From the NCBI GenBank assembly GCA_002304315.1, contig NEUO01000005.1:1-54274 (forward strand): DNA of 54,274 nt, in the 5' to 3' direction. Numbering within the stretch: the first letter of the stretch is position 1; every line of letters begins with the position of its first letter. Below are positions 25,722 through 33,462 of this stretch, in pieces. The notes below the pieces were generated by a model. That model was not told where the DNA came from. It worked only from the letters and a program-made list of their open reading frames with translations, and ran no database searches. Position numbers and translations under genes: made by a program. The stretch comes from Verrucomicrobiia bacterium Tous-C4TDCM (GTDB taxonomy: Bacteria; Verrucomicrobiota; Verrucomicrobiia; Verrucomicrobiales; Akkermansiaceae).

Positions 25722-26456
25722 ATGAACACTCCCGACCTCAACCGCCGCTCCTTCGTGAAGCTCTCCCTCGCCGCCGGCACCATGGCCGCCGCGCCCTCCG
25801 CCTTCGCCCAGGAAGCTGCCGCTCCCACCTTCACCCTCCCCGAACTCGGCTTCAAACCCGGCGAGCTGGAGCCGCACATCGATGCGAAGACGATGGAAAT
25901 CCACCACGGCAAGCACCACGCCGCCTACATCAACAACCTCAACACCGCCATCGCCGCGAATCCGTCGCTGAAGGGCAAGTCGCTGCAGGAACTCGTCACC
26001 AGCCTGCCCGACGTGGCCGACGAGGCCCTCCGCGCCACCCTTCGCAACAACGCCGGCGGCCACTGGAACCACGCCGTCTTCTGGGAAACCCTCGCCCCCG
26101 CCGGCAAAGGCGGGCAGGTTCAGGGATCCCTCGAATCCGCCATCAAAGCGTCCTTCAGCTCGGTCGATGAATTCAAGAAACTCTTCGGCGAGGCCGCCAC
26201 CAAGCGCTTCGGCTCCGGCTGGGCCTGGCTGATCCTCAAGGACAACAAGCTCAAGATCGTCAGCACCGCCAATCAGGACAACCCGCTGATGAAGGGCATC
26301 GTCCCCGACTCCGACCTCGGCGCGCCGATCCTCGGCCTCGATGTCTGGGAGCACGCCTACTACCTCCATTATCAGAACCGCCGCCCGGATTACATCGCCG
26401 CCTGGTGGAACGTGGTGAATTGGAAGGAAGTCAGCCGCCGCTTCGAGGAGGCGTAA
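25722..26456 (+). CDS. sodA: Tat-exported Fe/Mn superoxide dismutase
   Basis: 244 residues. The N-terminus carries a twin-arginine signal (NRRSFVKLSLAAGTMAAAPSAFA), so the enzyme acts outside the cytoplasm, less usual for this family. Metal ligands are in place: His61 (EIHHGKHH), the GGHWNH block (His114/His117), and Asp207/His211 in LDVWEHAYYLHY. NQDNPLM and GSGWAWL suggest a manganese-type enzyme, though the metal cannot be fixed from sequence. It dismutates superoxide. The ATG at 25722 is the one that begins just before the Tat motif; a longer frame exists upstream. Confidence 0.95.
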   Translation: MNTPDLNRRSFVKLSLAAGTMAAAPSAFAQEAAAPTFTLPELGFKPGELEPHIDAKTMEIHHGKHHAAYINNLNTAIAANPSLKGKSLQELVTSLPDVADEALRATLRNNAGGHWNHAVFWETLAPAGKGGQVQGSLESAIKASFSSVDEFKKLFGEAATKRFGSGWAWLILKDNKLKIVSTANQDNPLMKGIVPDSDLGAPILGLDVWEHAYYLHYQNRRPDYIAAWWNVVNWKEVSRRFEEA

Positions 26457-26562
26457 CTTTTCACCCATCCCGGGCGTACCCGCCCCTGAACTCTCCGCCC
26501 GAGGGCACCCACCCCCGGGCGCTTTCGTGCTCCGCCCTCTCCTGAAAAAACTCACATTTTTT

Positions 26563-26588
26563 TGTCCGCTTTCCCGGCCACCCGGACA
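26563..26588 (+). promoter_or_regulatory. Inverted repeat upstream of the ECF sigma gene
   Basis: TGTCCG (26563-26568) and CGGACA (26583-26588) are perfect 6-base inverted repeats separated by 14 bases, preceded by a run of T (26557-26563), ending 14 bases before the ATG. It could be an operator or an early-leader hairpin of a self-regulated gene. Confidence 0.45.
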
Positions 26589-26602
26589 GTAGATCCCAGA
26601 AC

Positions 26603-28285
26603 ATGCCGCCGTCCGGTCCATCCGATGCCGAACTCCTCGCCGACTGGCTCCAACGCCATCGCGAGCCGGCATTCCACGCCCTGGTCGCACGCTACGCCGG
26701 ACTCGTCCACATGGCCGCCAAGCGGACCTGCGGCGACGACACCTTGGCCGCCGAAGCCTCCCAACTCACCTTCATCACCCTCGCCCGCAAGGCGAAATCC
26801 CTCGCCTCCCGCAGCTCCCTCGCCGGCTGGCTCCACCTCACCGCGGTCTTGCAGGCGAAAAACCTGCTCCGCCACCACCAGCGCGAAACCCGAAAACGCC
26901 AACTCCTGCGCACGCACATGGAAACCGATACCCAGGCCTCCCCGGCCGACGCCTGGCAGCGGATGCAGCCCGTCCTCGACGAGGCCCTCGCCGCCCTTTC
27001 CTCCAGCGACCGCGAGGCCCTGCTACTCCGCTTTTACCGCTCCCTCAGCGTCCGGGAAATCGCGACTTCGCTCGGCATCGCGACCGATGCCGCCCAAAAG
27101 CGCCTCGACCGCGCCACCGACCGCCTCCGCGACCAGCTCGCGCGCCGCGGCTGCCAGGTCGGCGGCTCCCTCGGTGCCGTCATGCTCGCCGGCTTCGCCA
27201 CCGACGCCCAGGCTGCCATTCCCGCCGCCTCCGTCCTCGCCTCCAAGGCCCTCGCCGCCGGTGCCACTGCCGGCACCGGAACTTTCACCACCATCGGAAT
27301 CCTCATCATGACCAAGAAAACCGCCATCACCGCCGGCGTCGCCCTGCTCCTCGCCGGAGCCGGAGCCGTCGCCTACATCAACCGCAGTCCCGAAGGGGAA
27401 GAACAGGCCGGCCAAGCCCCGGGCAAATCCCCCGGCTCGTCCTCGGGATCCTCGCTCGCCCCGGTCGACGACGACAACGCCAAGGCCGCCCGCAGCCGCC
27501 CCCGCGACCCGGCCGAGAACCCGGAGTTCGTCGCCAAGTATGGCGCGGCACGGACCAATCTCTCCAAGCACGTCGCCGGCAACGTCATCAGCCTGCTCGA
27601 AGACGCCGTCGAAATGGGCGAAATGGCCTCATCCGGGGCCATCGGCAATGCCTTCGGCGGCCCCCGCGCCGGCGTCCGCATGGGCCTCGGCCGGATCGGC
27701 AACGACCTCGAACTCACCGAGGATCAGCAAACCAAGGCCGGCGAACTTTATGCCGAGTTCCAGAAGCGCCAGCTCGAGCAATCCAAGGACACCCTAGGCC
27801 GCCTCAAGAAGGACCCCACCGCCTTGATGCAGCTCATGCTGGCCAGCGACTCCTTCTCCCGCGGTGAAATTACCGAAGAGCAGTACAAAGAGCTCCAAAC
27901 CTCCTCCGGCGAAGACCTCAAGGGCGTCCTCAATCCCCTCGACCGTGAGAATTTCCGCGGCGGCAAGCCCTTGCAGGACGAGGCCTTCCGCAGCGGCTTC
28001 CAAGCCCTGCTGGAGCCCACCCAGAGCGAAAAACTCCAGGCATCCCTCGATGAACAAGCCGCCAAGGCCGCCGAACCCGGTGCCCCGGTCGATCCCGGCA
28101 ACATCACCAACCTGCCCGCCATGGAACTCGAGAAACTCGACGAAACCGTAGTCTCCGCCAAAAAGCTCACCGGCGGCCTGAAGCAGATGATGGAAGGCAT
28201 GGGCGGACTACAAGATTTGGGTCCGTTGATGGAACAGCAGCGGCAGCGTCGTAATGGAGGCACGGAGCCTGCTCCCGCTGAATAG
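26603..28285 (+). CDS. ECF sigma factor fused to a transmembrane segment and extracytoplasmic tail
   Basis: 560 residues. Residues ~10-95 are sigma region 2 (FHALVARYAGLVHMAAKRTC, ASQLTFITLARKA); ~120-185 are region 4 (LSSSDREALLLRFY, SVREIATSLGIATDAAQKRL). A hydrophobic Ala-rich stretch (~190-235) and a predicted membrane helix at ~240-257 (TAITAGVALLLAGAGAVAYI) follow. The remaining ~300 residues are hydrophilic and Ser/Pro-rich at first, then helical, with LELTEDQQTKAGELYAEFQK at ~368-388. That recalls the LTxxQ helices of CpxP/Spy-type periplasmic sensors. One reading is a sigma factor that carries its own membrane sensor. Such long-tailed ECF factors are known in Verrucomicrobia and Planctomycetes, and the mechanism is open. 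Confidence 0.8.
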   Translation: MPPSGPSDAELLADWLQRHREPAFHALVARYAGLVHMAAKRTCGDDTLAAEASQLTFITLARKAKSLASRSSLAGWLHLTAVLQAKNLLRHHQRETRKRQLLRTHMETDTQASPADAWQRMQPVLDEALAALSSSDREALLLRFYRSLSVREIATSLGIATDAAQKRLDRATDRLRDQLARRGCQVGGSLGAVMLAGFATDAQAAIPAASVLASKALAAGATAGTGTFTTIGILIMTKKTAITAGVALLLAGAGAVAYINRSPEGEEQAGQAPGKSPGSSSGSSLAPVDDDNAKAARSRPRDPAENPEFVAKYGAARTNLSKHVAGNVISLLEDAVEMGEMASSGAIGNAFGGPRAGVRMGLGRIGNDLELTEDQQTKAGELYAEFQKRQLEQSKDTLGRLKKDPTALMQLMLASDSFSRGEITEEQYKELQTSSGEDLKGVLNPLDRENFRGGKPLQDEAFRSGFQALLEPTQSEKLQASLDEQAAKAAEPGAPVDPGNITNLPAMELEKLDETVVSAKKLTGGLKQMMEGMGGLQDLGPLMEQQRQRRNGGTEPAPAE

Positions 28286-28325
28286 TTTTTCTCCCCCCGT
28301 CCCGTTTTCTCCCCCCGTCCAACAG

Positions 28326-28371
28326 CCGCGCCCGGCAGTGCGACCCCTCAAGGTCCAACCGCCGGGCGCGG
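28326..28371. terminator. Bidirectional terminator between the sigma gene and queD
   Basis: Perfect 11-bp stem CCGCGCCCGGC (28326-28336) with GCCGGGCGCGG (28361-28371), 24-base loop, then TCGTTTT. It lies between two converging genes. Just before it, a 16-base block is repeated directly (28287-28302 and 28305-28320). Confidence 0.85.
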
Positions 28372-28382
28372 TCGTTTTCAGA

Positions 28383-28748
28383 TCAAAACTCCCCCCGGAA
28401 CGAACATCGCGCCGTCGGCGTCTCGAAAATCACAATCTCCGCCAGCCCCGGCAAATCCGGCTCCAGCTTCCTCCAGAACCACGCCGCCATCCGCTCGATC
28501 GTCGGGCTTTCCAGGCCCTCGACGTCGTTCAGGTATCCGTGGTCCAGCAGCTCGACCAGCGGCCGCATCGCGTCGGAGATCCGCTTGTGGTCGTAAACCC
28601 AGCCGATCGTTTCATCGACCTCCCCCTCGATCGAAATCTCGATCTTGAAGCTGTGCCCGTGCATCTGCCGGCATTTGTGGTCATCCGGCAGGCTCGGCAG
28701 GGTGTGGGCGGCTTCGAAGCGGAAATCTTTGGTCAGGCGGGCGCGCAT
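28383..28748 (-). CDS. queD: 6-carboxy-5,6,7,8-tetrahydropterin synthase
   Basis: 121 residues, the usual size of QueD. Zinc ligands His15 (FEAAHTLPSL), His30 and His32 (QMHGHSF), and the catalytic Cys26 (DDHKCRQMHGH) are present; the terminal FETPTARCSF block completes the site. It converts dihydroneopterin triphosphate to 6-carboxytetrahydropterin in queuosine (preQ0) synthesis. Other que genes are not in the window. ATG 28748 is preferred to longer frames, which have no family similarity. Confidence 0.93.
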   Translation of the reverse strand: MRARLTKDFRFEAAHTLPSLPDDHKCRQMHGHSFKIEISIEGEVDETIGWVYDHKRISDAMRPLVELLDHGYLNDVEGLESPTIERMAAWFWRKLEPDLPGLAEIVIFETPTARCSFRGEF

Positions 28749-29038
28749 GGCGATCCGATGGTGGCGGTTCGAAGGGTCGAGAGCAAGCGGAGGAAAGGCG
28801 ATAGTGCCGGGTGATCCGTGAGCAGCGGGAAATGCAGAGGCGCGGGCGTGAAGCCAGCCCTTCTCGGAAGGGCCAGTTTGCATCGATCAGAGGGCAGGAT
28901 CAATTCCCCCTGGCGTGGTCCCAACCTCTAAAATGCTGAGCTGGAACGCCTCCAGCGAACGCTGCGCCTCGATGTCATCCCACCAGTCTACCAGATTCAA
29001 AATTCAAGAACCGACCTCCGAGCCTATATCCGCGCCAT
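28749..29038. other. Gap with no convincing gene
   Basis: 290 bases between queD and the hypothetical gene at 29039. It should hold the queD promoter. A 38-codon open stretch on the minus strand (28887-29003, WWDDIEAQRSLEAFQLSILE) reads like protein but has no ATG/GTG and no ribosome site; it may be a gene fragment. Confidence 0.5.
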
Positions 29039-29563
29039 TCAAGGACTGACACCCGTAGATTTATTCACGATTCGAACGCAGTCGAATGCTTCCAAATAGC
29101 CAGAGATCTTCCATGTTTGACCACCGACTTTGACGCTCGTTACCATCAAGACTTCAACCTCGTTGCCTTGATTCGAGAGGCCCCGAACTCCTGGGAACAT
29201 GGCATCTTTTCCAAAAGCACTTCTTCGCTCTTCAAGCCTTGTCTCATGCCAATTTATGAAGCCGCGAAGATCGTACTTGCATACCTCAACTATAAATTCT
29301 GCGTCTTCGACGAAGAAGAAGTCGTCATCTCTGCGGCTCTCAAAAGGAGGAAACGCTCCGGCGAGCGGGAGAACCGAACCATCTTCAAACCTCGCAACTA
29401 CTGGCAACGCTCCCCGCCCTGAGCGCTCGATGATCGCTCCTTTTTTCAACAATAGCGAATTAGGTGTATTTTCACGCTGCGCCCTAGGGTCTGATTTTTG
29501 AAGAATCCACCAAACCAAAACAGAGAGAGATGCGATTACGGCAGCCAATATATATTTTCTCAT
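29039..29563 (-). CDS. Membrane-anchored hypothetical protein
   Basis: 174 residues. One N-terminal membrane helix (MRKYILAAVIASLSVLVWWI), no lipobox, then a soluble domain with no recognised motif (DDDFFFVEDAEFIVEVCKYD, GGQTWKISGYLEAFDCVRIV). The region is clearly poorer in GC than its neighbours (many AAA, AAT, GAA codons), so it may be a recent acquisition. No close neighbour on the same strand explains its role. Confidence 0.65.
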   Translation of the reverse strand: MRKYILAAVIASLSVLVWWILQKSDPRAQRENTPNSLLLKKGAIIERSGRGALPVVARFEDGSVLPLAGAFPPFESRRDDDFFFVEDAEFIVEVCKYDLRGFINWHETRLEERRSAFGKDAMFPGVRGLSNQGNEVEVLMVTSVKVGGQTWKISGYLEAFDCVRIVNKSTGVSP

Positions 29564-29718
29564 GTCCAGCTAGGCGCAAGGGGCCTCGTGGGTTGGTTCT
29601 TGAAGTTTAAATCTGTTAGGACGTCGGAGATGATTCCATGAACCTGTGCCACGTGAAACCGTTTGAGCCCGGCACGCGAACGAGGTCGCGTGACGGATCC
29701 CACGAAGAGCCGCCACCC

Positions 29719-31956
29719 TCATGGATTCGGGACCAAGCGGAGGCCGGTGGGGGCCGCGGGTGGCACGCTGTTCCCGCTGTAGCGATAGGCCCCGGAGGCA
29801 TCCGGCACCGCGCGTTCCAGCCCGTCGAGATCCCAGCGCAGCATCTGCGGGCCGGGCACCGCGATCAGCATGGAACCCGAGGCCGGCCGGTAGTTGCCGT
29901 GGCCGAGCCCGGATCCGGAGCCGGACGCATCGTTGATGAAGCCGGGATTGAGGAAAGTGGCATCACCCGGATCGCCCTGGCCGGCCCGGCTGTAAATCCC
30001 GCGGAAGCGCGTCGGAAAATTCCCGCCCTGCACCCGGTTGCCCTGAAGCCCGCAGCCATGGTAAACCGGCCAGTTTCCCGTGCAGCGGGAATCCCCCGCA
30101 AACGTATCGCCCTTGCTGCCAAACGAACGAACCGCGTTGAGGGACATCACGTGCCCATTGTGCAGGTGCCGCGGTCCCGACTCGTCGTTGTAGAACATGT
30201 TGCACAACTCCCCGACCACGGTGTTGTGGCAAACCACGCAGTTGTTGGTCACGTTGTTGTTCCCGTCACCCGCCATGCGGATCAGCCGGTTGCCGTCGCC
30301 GTTGGCCTGTTCGAAGACGTTCTGCACCACAGCGCAGCCTTGGAGGAAAGTGCCCTCGCCGACCCCTGGATACTCGGCGACGCCCGCGTTGCAGTCCCAG
30401 AACGCGTTGAAGGCCATCACCATGCCATCGGACGTATTGTTCGAGCCGGTGGACGATTGGAACAATTTGGTGATGGAGCCGAAGTCACTCCAATCGCAGC
30501 CCACGATGAAGCAACGGCGGCCGATCATGCTCCCCTCCGGGAAGCTGCAGCCGCGGAAGTAGGAGGTCGTGACCTGCACCCGGTGGAACCGCGAGCGCAC
30601 GTGCCATTGCGTCCCCGGAGATACGAAAATCGAGTCCGTCCCGGTGCTGGAGCGCGTGTCCCGCAGCACGCAGTTCAAGGTGAGGAGCTTGCCGCCGGTT
30701 CCTTCCCCGAAAGGCTTCGCTGCACTCCGGACGAACGTGCAGTTCTCGAACTTGATGGCATGGGCGGGGATCTTCGAGTTGCTCCCGGCATCCGGCTCCA
30801 GCACCGCGTCCACCACGCCGGGCAAAGGCTTGATGGTCAGCCAGCAGCCGCCTGCCGCCGTGGACACCCCCGCCGCTTGGGTTCCACCGACCACCTTGTG
30901 CGCTCCGGAAGCCAGATACAGCGTGGCACCGGCAAGATTCGAGCGGCCGTGATTTGCCGCCAGATACGACGAAAGCCCGGCCAATGCCTGGGCCACCGTG
31001 GCAAACGGGGTCGCGGCGGCGGTCGTCCGGTTGGCCCCGCTGTCCCCGCCGACGACCCGCCCGGCAGGGCCGCCGGATGCGGGATTCACGACCGCGATCG
31101 GATATCCCCGGGTGCCGGCCACATCCAGCAGGTAGGACTGAGGGAAGGTGAAGTGATTGACGTCCGCCGTGGCGGATCCCGCCGTGGAATCATAGACGCA
31201 GTCCGCGTCCCCGATCAGCGGGTAGGCCTTGAAGTTCACCGCGACGATCGCGTTGTCCGTGAATCCGGTGAGGTTGAGCGTGCCCACGTATTCGATGACC
31301 GGGTGCGCATCCGCCAGTTGGGACTCGATGCGGGGCTCCGCCACCACCACCGTGGTCGAGTGGACACCCGAGGTGGCGGTGAAGCTGATGCAGGCCAGAG
31401 GTCGTCCGCCGCGCCCCGACGCATGGAATCCGATCGCCGCGGTCGTGACGGAATAGCCGGTCAGCCGCTCGAAATCGGGGCGCGTCCAGTTGGCGATCGG
31501 GACCGGGTAATCGAGCGTGGAAAGGTTGGTCACCGCTCCCGCGACCAAGGCCCGGCTCGGCGTGCTGCCGCTGCGAACCCATCCGGCCGGCGCGTGGAAA
31601 ACCGGGTCCGTGCCGGAGGTTCCGGCGCCGCCGTTCTTGTCATCGTCGTAGATGAATTCCGAGAGCACCGCCTGAAAAACCAGCCGGCCATTCGTCACCC
31701 TTTCTTCATTCTGACTTTCGTTCGGCGTTGGCTTGCGGTGCTGGATGGTCGCGTAAATCTTCCGCGTGACCGTGGTGGCCCTTCCCGCGGAATCGAAGCC
31801 TTCGCTCACGACCATAAAATAAGGCGTCGCCGCCGTGGGAACGGTGCCATCGGTCAGGCCGAAGTCGTAAGTCGCCCCAATCGCGAAGCCCTCGATTTCG
31901 AATTCCGCATACCAGCCCTCCGGAGCGATGCGAACGGCGACGATGTCTCCAATCAT
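29719..31956 (-). CDS. Large beta-helix-like protein coupled to a Tat-exported partner
   Basis: 745 residues starting MIGDIVAVRIAPEGWYAEFE. There is no signal peptide. The first ~250 residues look like beta-sandwich domains (NGRLVFQAVLSEFIYDDD, HSTTVVVAEPRIESQL). The region from ~390 to 720 carries the irregular Gly/Asn/Cys-rich turns of a right-handed beta-helix (IKFENCTFVRSA, MVMAFNAFWDCNAG, CAVVQNVFEQANGDGN, NNCVVCHNTVVG). It ends with APTGLRLVPNP. Such proteins are often polysaccharide-binding or lyase-like, but no catalytic residues can be assigned. Its start overlaps the stop of the upstream Tat-signal gene by 4 bases. Export may rely on that partner, or the protein may stay inside. Confidence 0.75.
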   Translation of the reverse strand: MIGDIVAVRIAPEGWYAEFEIEGFAIGATYDFGLTDGTVPTAATPYFMVVSEGFDSAGRATTVTRKIYATIQHRKPTPNESQNEERVTNGRLVFQAVLSEFIYDDDKNGGAGTSGTDPVFHAPAGWVRSGSTPSRALVAGAVTNLSTLDYPVPIANWTRPDFERLTGYSVTTAAIGFHASGRGGRPLACISFTATSGVHSTTVVVAEPRIESQLADAHPVIEYVGTLNLTGFTDNAIVAVNFKAYPLIGDADCVYDSTAGSATADVNHFTFPQSYLLDVAGTRGYPIAVVNPASGGPAGRVVGGDSGANRTTAAATPFATVAQALAGLSSYLAANHGRSNLAGATLYLASGAHKVVGGTQAAGVSTAAGGCWLTIKPLPGVVDAVLEPDAGSNSKIPAHAIKFENCTFVRSAAKPFGEGTGGKLLTLNCVLRDTRSSTGTDSIFVSPGTQWHVRSRFHRVQVTTSYFRGCSFPEGSMIGRRCFIVGCDWSDFGSITKLFQSSTGSNNTSDGMVMAFNAFWDCNAGVAEYPGVGEGTFLQGCAVVQNVFEQANGDGNRLIRMAGDGNNNVTNNCVVCHNTVVGELCNMFYNDESGPRHLHNGHVMSLNAVRSFGSKGDTFAGDSRCTGNWPVYHGCGLQGNRVQGGNFPTRFRGIYSRAGQGDPGDATFLNPGFINDASGSGSGLGHGNYRPASGSMLIAVPGPQMLRWDLDGLERAVPDASGAYRYSGNSVPPAAPTGLRLVPNP

Positions 31957-32345
31957 GATTTCACGGGGATGATGAGGGTGTTGCCCGGTGGGCTCGTGCC
32001 GGCCTCGTTGTATGCCTTCAAGCGCCCGTAGTAGGTCCCGGGACGGGGAAAGCCGACCACGGTGCGGGTCACGCGGGCGGCAATGGGCACCACGTTCGGA
32101 AAGTTCACCCCGTCCTCGCCCCACTCGAAGATCAGACCGGAAGCATTGTCCGGACCTTCATCCCACTGAAGCGTGACTTTCGGCGGGTCACCCGGAACGG
32201 AGGTGACGCCACGCCCGTCGGTGGGGTCAGAGTCGGCACCCGCCGCACCCATCAAACCAAGCGCGACCGAGCTGACGGTCGCCCCGCCGGTGCAACCGAT
32301 GAACTGCCTGCGGGAAAGGGATGTGGAAATCATGGCCTTGGTCAA
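31953..32345 (-). CDS. Tat-signal protein with one fibronectin III-like domain
   Basis: 130 residues. A twin-arginine signal is evident (SLSRRQFIGCTGGATVSSVA), with ALGLMGAAGADS after it. The mature part is one FnIII-like domain (PPKVTLQWDEGPDNASGLIF, YYGRLKAYNEAGTSPPGNTL). Short substrate-binding-like domains of this kind do not act alone, and its coupling to the beta-helix gene (ATGA overlap) suggests they form a pair. The start may be either ATG 32345 or 32333; both retain the Tat motif. Confidence 0.75.
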   Translation of the reverse strand: MTKAMISTSLSRRQFIGCTGGATVSSVALGLMGAAGADSDPTDGRGVTSVPGDPPKVTLQWDEGPDNASGLIFEWGEDGVNFPNVVPIAARVTRTVVGFPRPGTYYGRLKAYNEAGTSPPGNTLIIPVKS

Positions 32346-32502
32346 ACGCGCCTCGAGGGCTTTTGCGGTCGGGAGTCAAAATTGCACCGCTTCTCGGGAA
32401 CATCGGGATATCTATACATTTCCGTTCCGAGGTCGAGCCTTTGTGAACGGAGCCTGCGAAGGTGATTTTAGTGCATGAAGACTGCCATTGCGCGATCTTT
32501 CT

Positions 32503-32643
32503 TCAGCGATCCACCGTGGCTAGGGCGGGAGCCGGGGCGGTGGTGGGAGAGGTCGGGGTCAGGCAGCCGGCAAGGCCGAGGGTGAGCCCCGTCCAGGAGG
32601 CGAGCCAGGCGAGGGTGAGCAAGATAACACAGGCGGTTTTCAT
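32503..32643 (-). CDS. Possible small lipoprotein
   Basis: 46 residues: MKTACVILLTLAWLASW, then GLTLGLAGC (lipobox-like LAGC at ~24-27) and a short Thr/Pro/Ala tail. The composition resembles entericidin-sized lipoproteins. No ribosome site was found upstream of the ATG and no homologue is remembered, so it may be a chance frame. It lies in the 429-base gap between the Tat/FnIII gene and the peptidase gene. Confidence 0.4.
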   Translation of the reverse strand: MKTACVILLTLAWLASWTGLTLGLAGCLTPTSPTTAPAPALATVDR

Positions 32644-32774
32644 GGCGGTGAATGTCGGGTTTCATGCGGTCCTTGGTCGCTTCCCCCCGGAAGGTAACGC
32701 GCCGTCCGGCCCGAGTTGCAAAGATCCCCAAGCACTCCGCCAATTCCCTTTCTTCCAGCCATTTATCGATTCTA

Positions 32775-33458
32775 GTGCGCTTCATTGCCACCCGGTATTT
32801 CCCGTTCCACCGCCTCGCGAAGATCGCGGCGTTTGCCTGCCTCGCAATCGCTGTCGTCCCGTCCTGCGCGATGGAACCTTCTCCAACCCAGGGAGCTCCC
32901 CGGACCTCGCTGGAGCCCGTCGGGCATCAACCGAAGGCCAGGAAGAAGAGCACGCCGCAGGCTCCGCCCCGGCGGCCGCCGGCCAACTTCGCCGAACTCC
33001 AAGCGGTCGCGGGCGAAGTGGCCGGGGCGACCGGGCGGAAGATCGGCTGGCGTCTCTAGCGCGGCAGCGCCCAAGGACCCTTGGTCACCATCCGGGGCAC
33101 CTTGGAAAACTGCACCATCACCCTTCATCCCGTCGCGGCACAAAAAGTCCCGCCGAACACCTGGGCTTTCCTCTTCGGCCACGAATTCGCCCATCTGGTC
33201 GAGAGCCTGGGAACCCACTCGGCCACCAACCCGGCCAACGACCTCAAGGCCGATATCGCCGGCGCCCGCTACGCAATGGCCGCCGGCTACCGGATCGAGG
33301 CATTCCTCGGGTGGGTGCTGACCGAACCCGACAAGCAGACGGACTCCCACGGTTCGCTGGAGAAGCGCGTCAAGGCGATCTCCGCTCACTTCGGGGTGCC
33401 GCAGAGTGCCGTCCAAGGCGAAGCCCGACGCGCGTCGAATTACCGCGCGGCGCGTTAA
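32775..33458 (+). pseudogene. Lipoprotein metallopeptidase-like gene interrupted by an in-frame TAG
   Basis: One continuous frame of 228 codons broken only by a TAG at 33057-33059. From the GTG at 32775 the N-terminus is a lipoprotein signal (FAFACLAIAVVPSC-like, Cys near residue 31) followed by a Pro/Lys-rich linker. After the amber codon the frame continues with VTIRGTLENCTITLHP, FLFGHEFAHLVE (a zinc-type HExxH) and a helical end. The HEFAH motif and the distant Asp/Glu (LKADIAGARYAM) resemble gluzincin-like peptidases. Either it is a recent pseudogene, a readthrough gene, or two separate proteins with the second starting at 33081. The upstream ATG at 32652 seems too far. Confidence 0.65.
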
Positions 33459-33462
33459 TTTC

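Noticed and set aside
28887-29003. Short minus-strand open stretch reading WWDDIEAQRSLEAFQLSILE
   Set aside because: No ATG/GTG start or ribosome site and only ~38 codons; could be a gene remnant, but support is too thin.
31953-31956. Frameshift splitting one secreted protein into the Tat/FnIII and beta-helix genes
   Set aside because: The first gene ends as a complete FnIII domain and the second starts with a good Met; an ATGA overlap is a normal coupled arrangement. A split cannot be excluded without homologues.
29638-32031. 797-codon plus-strand frame opposite the beta-helix gene
   Set aside because: Arg/His-rich shadow frame; the minus-strand gene has coherent beta-helix turns and starts in an ATGA overlap with its neighbour.
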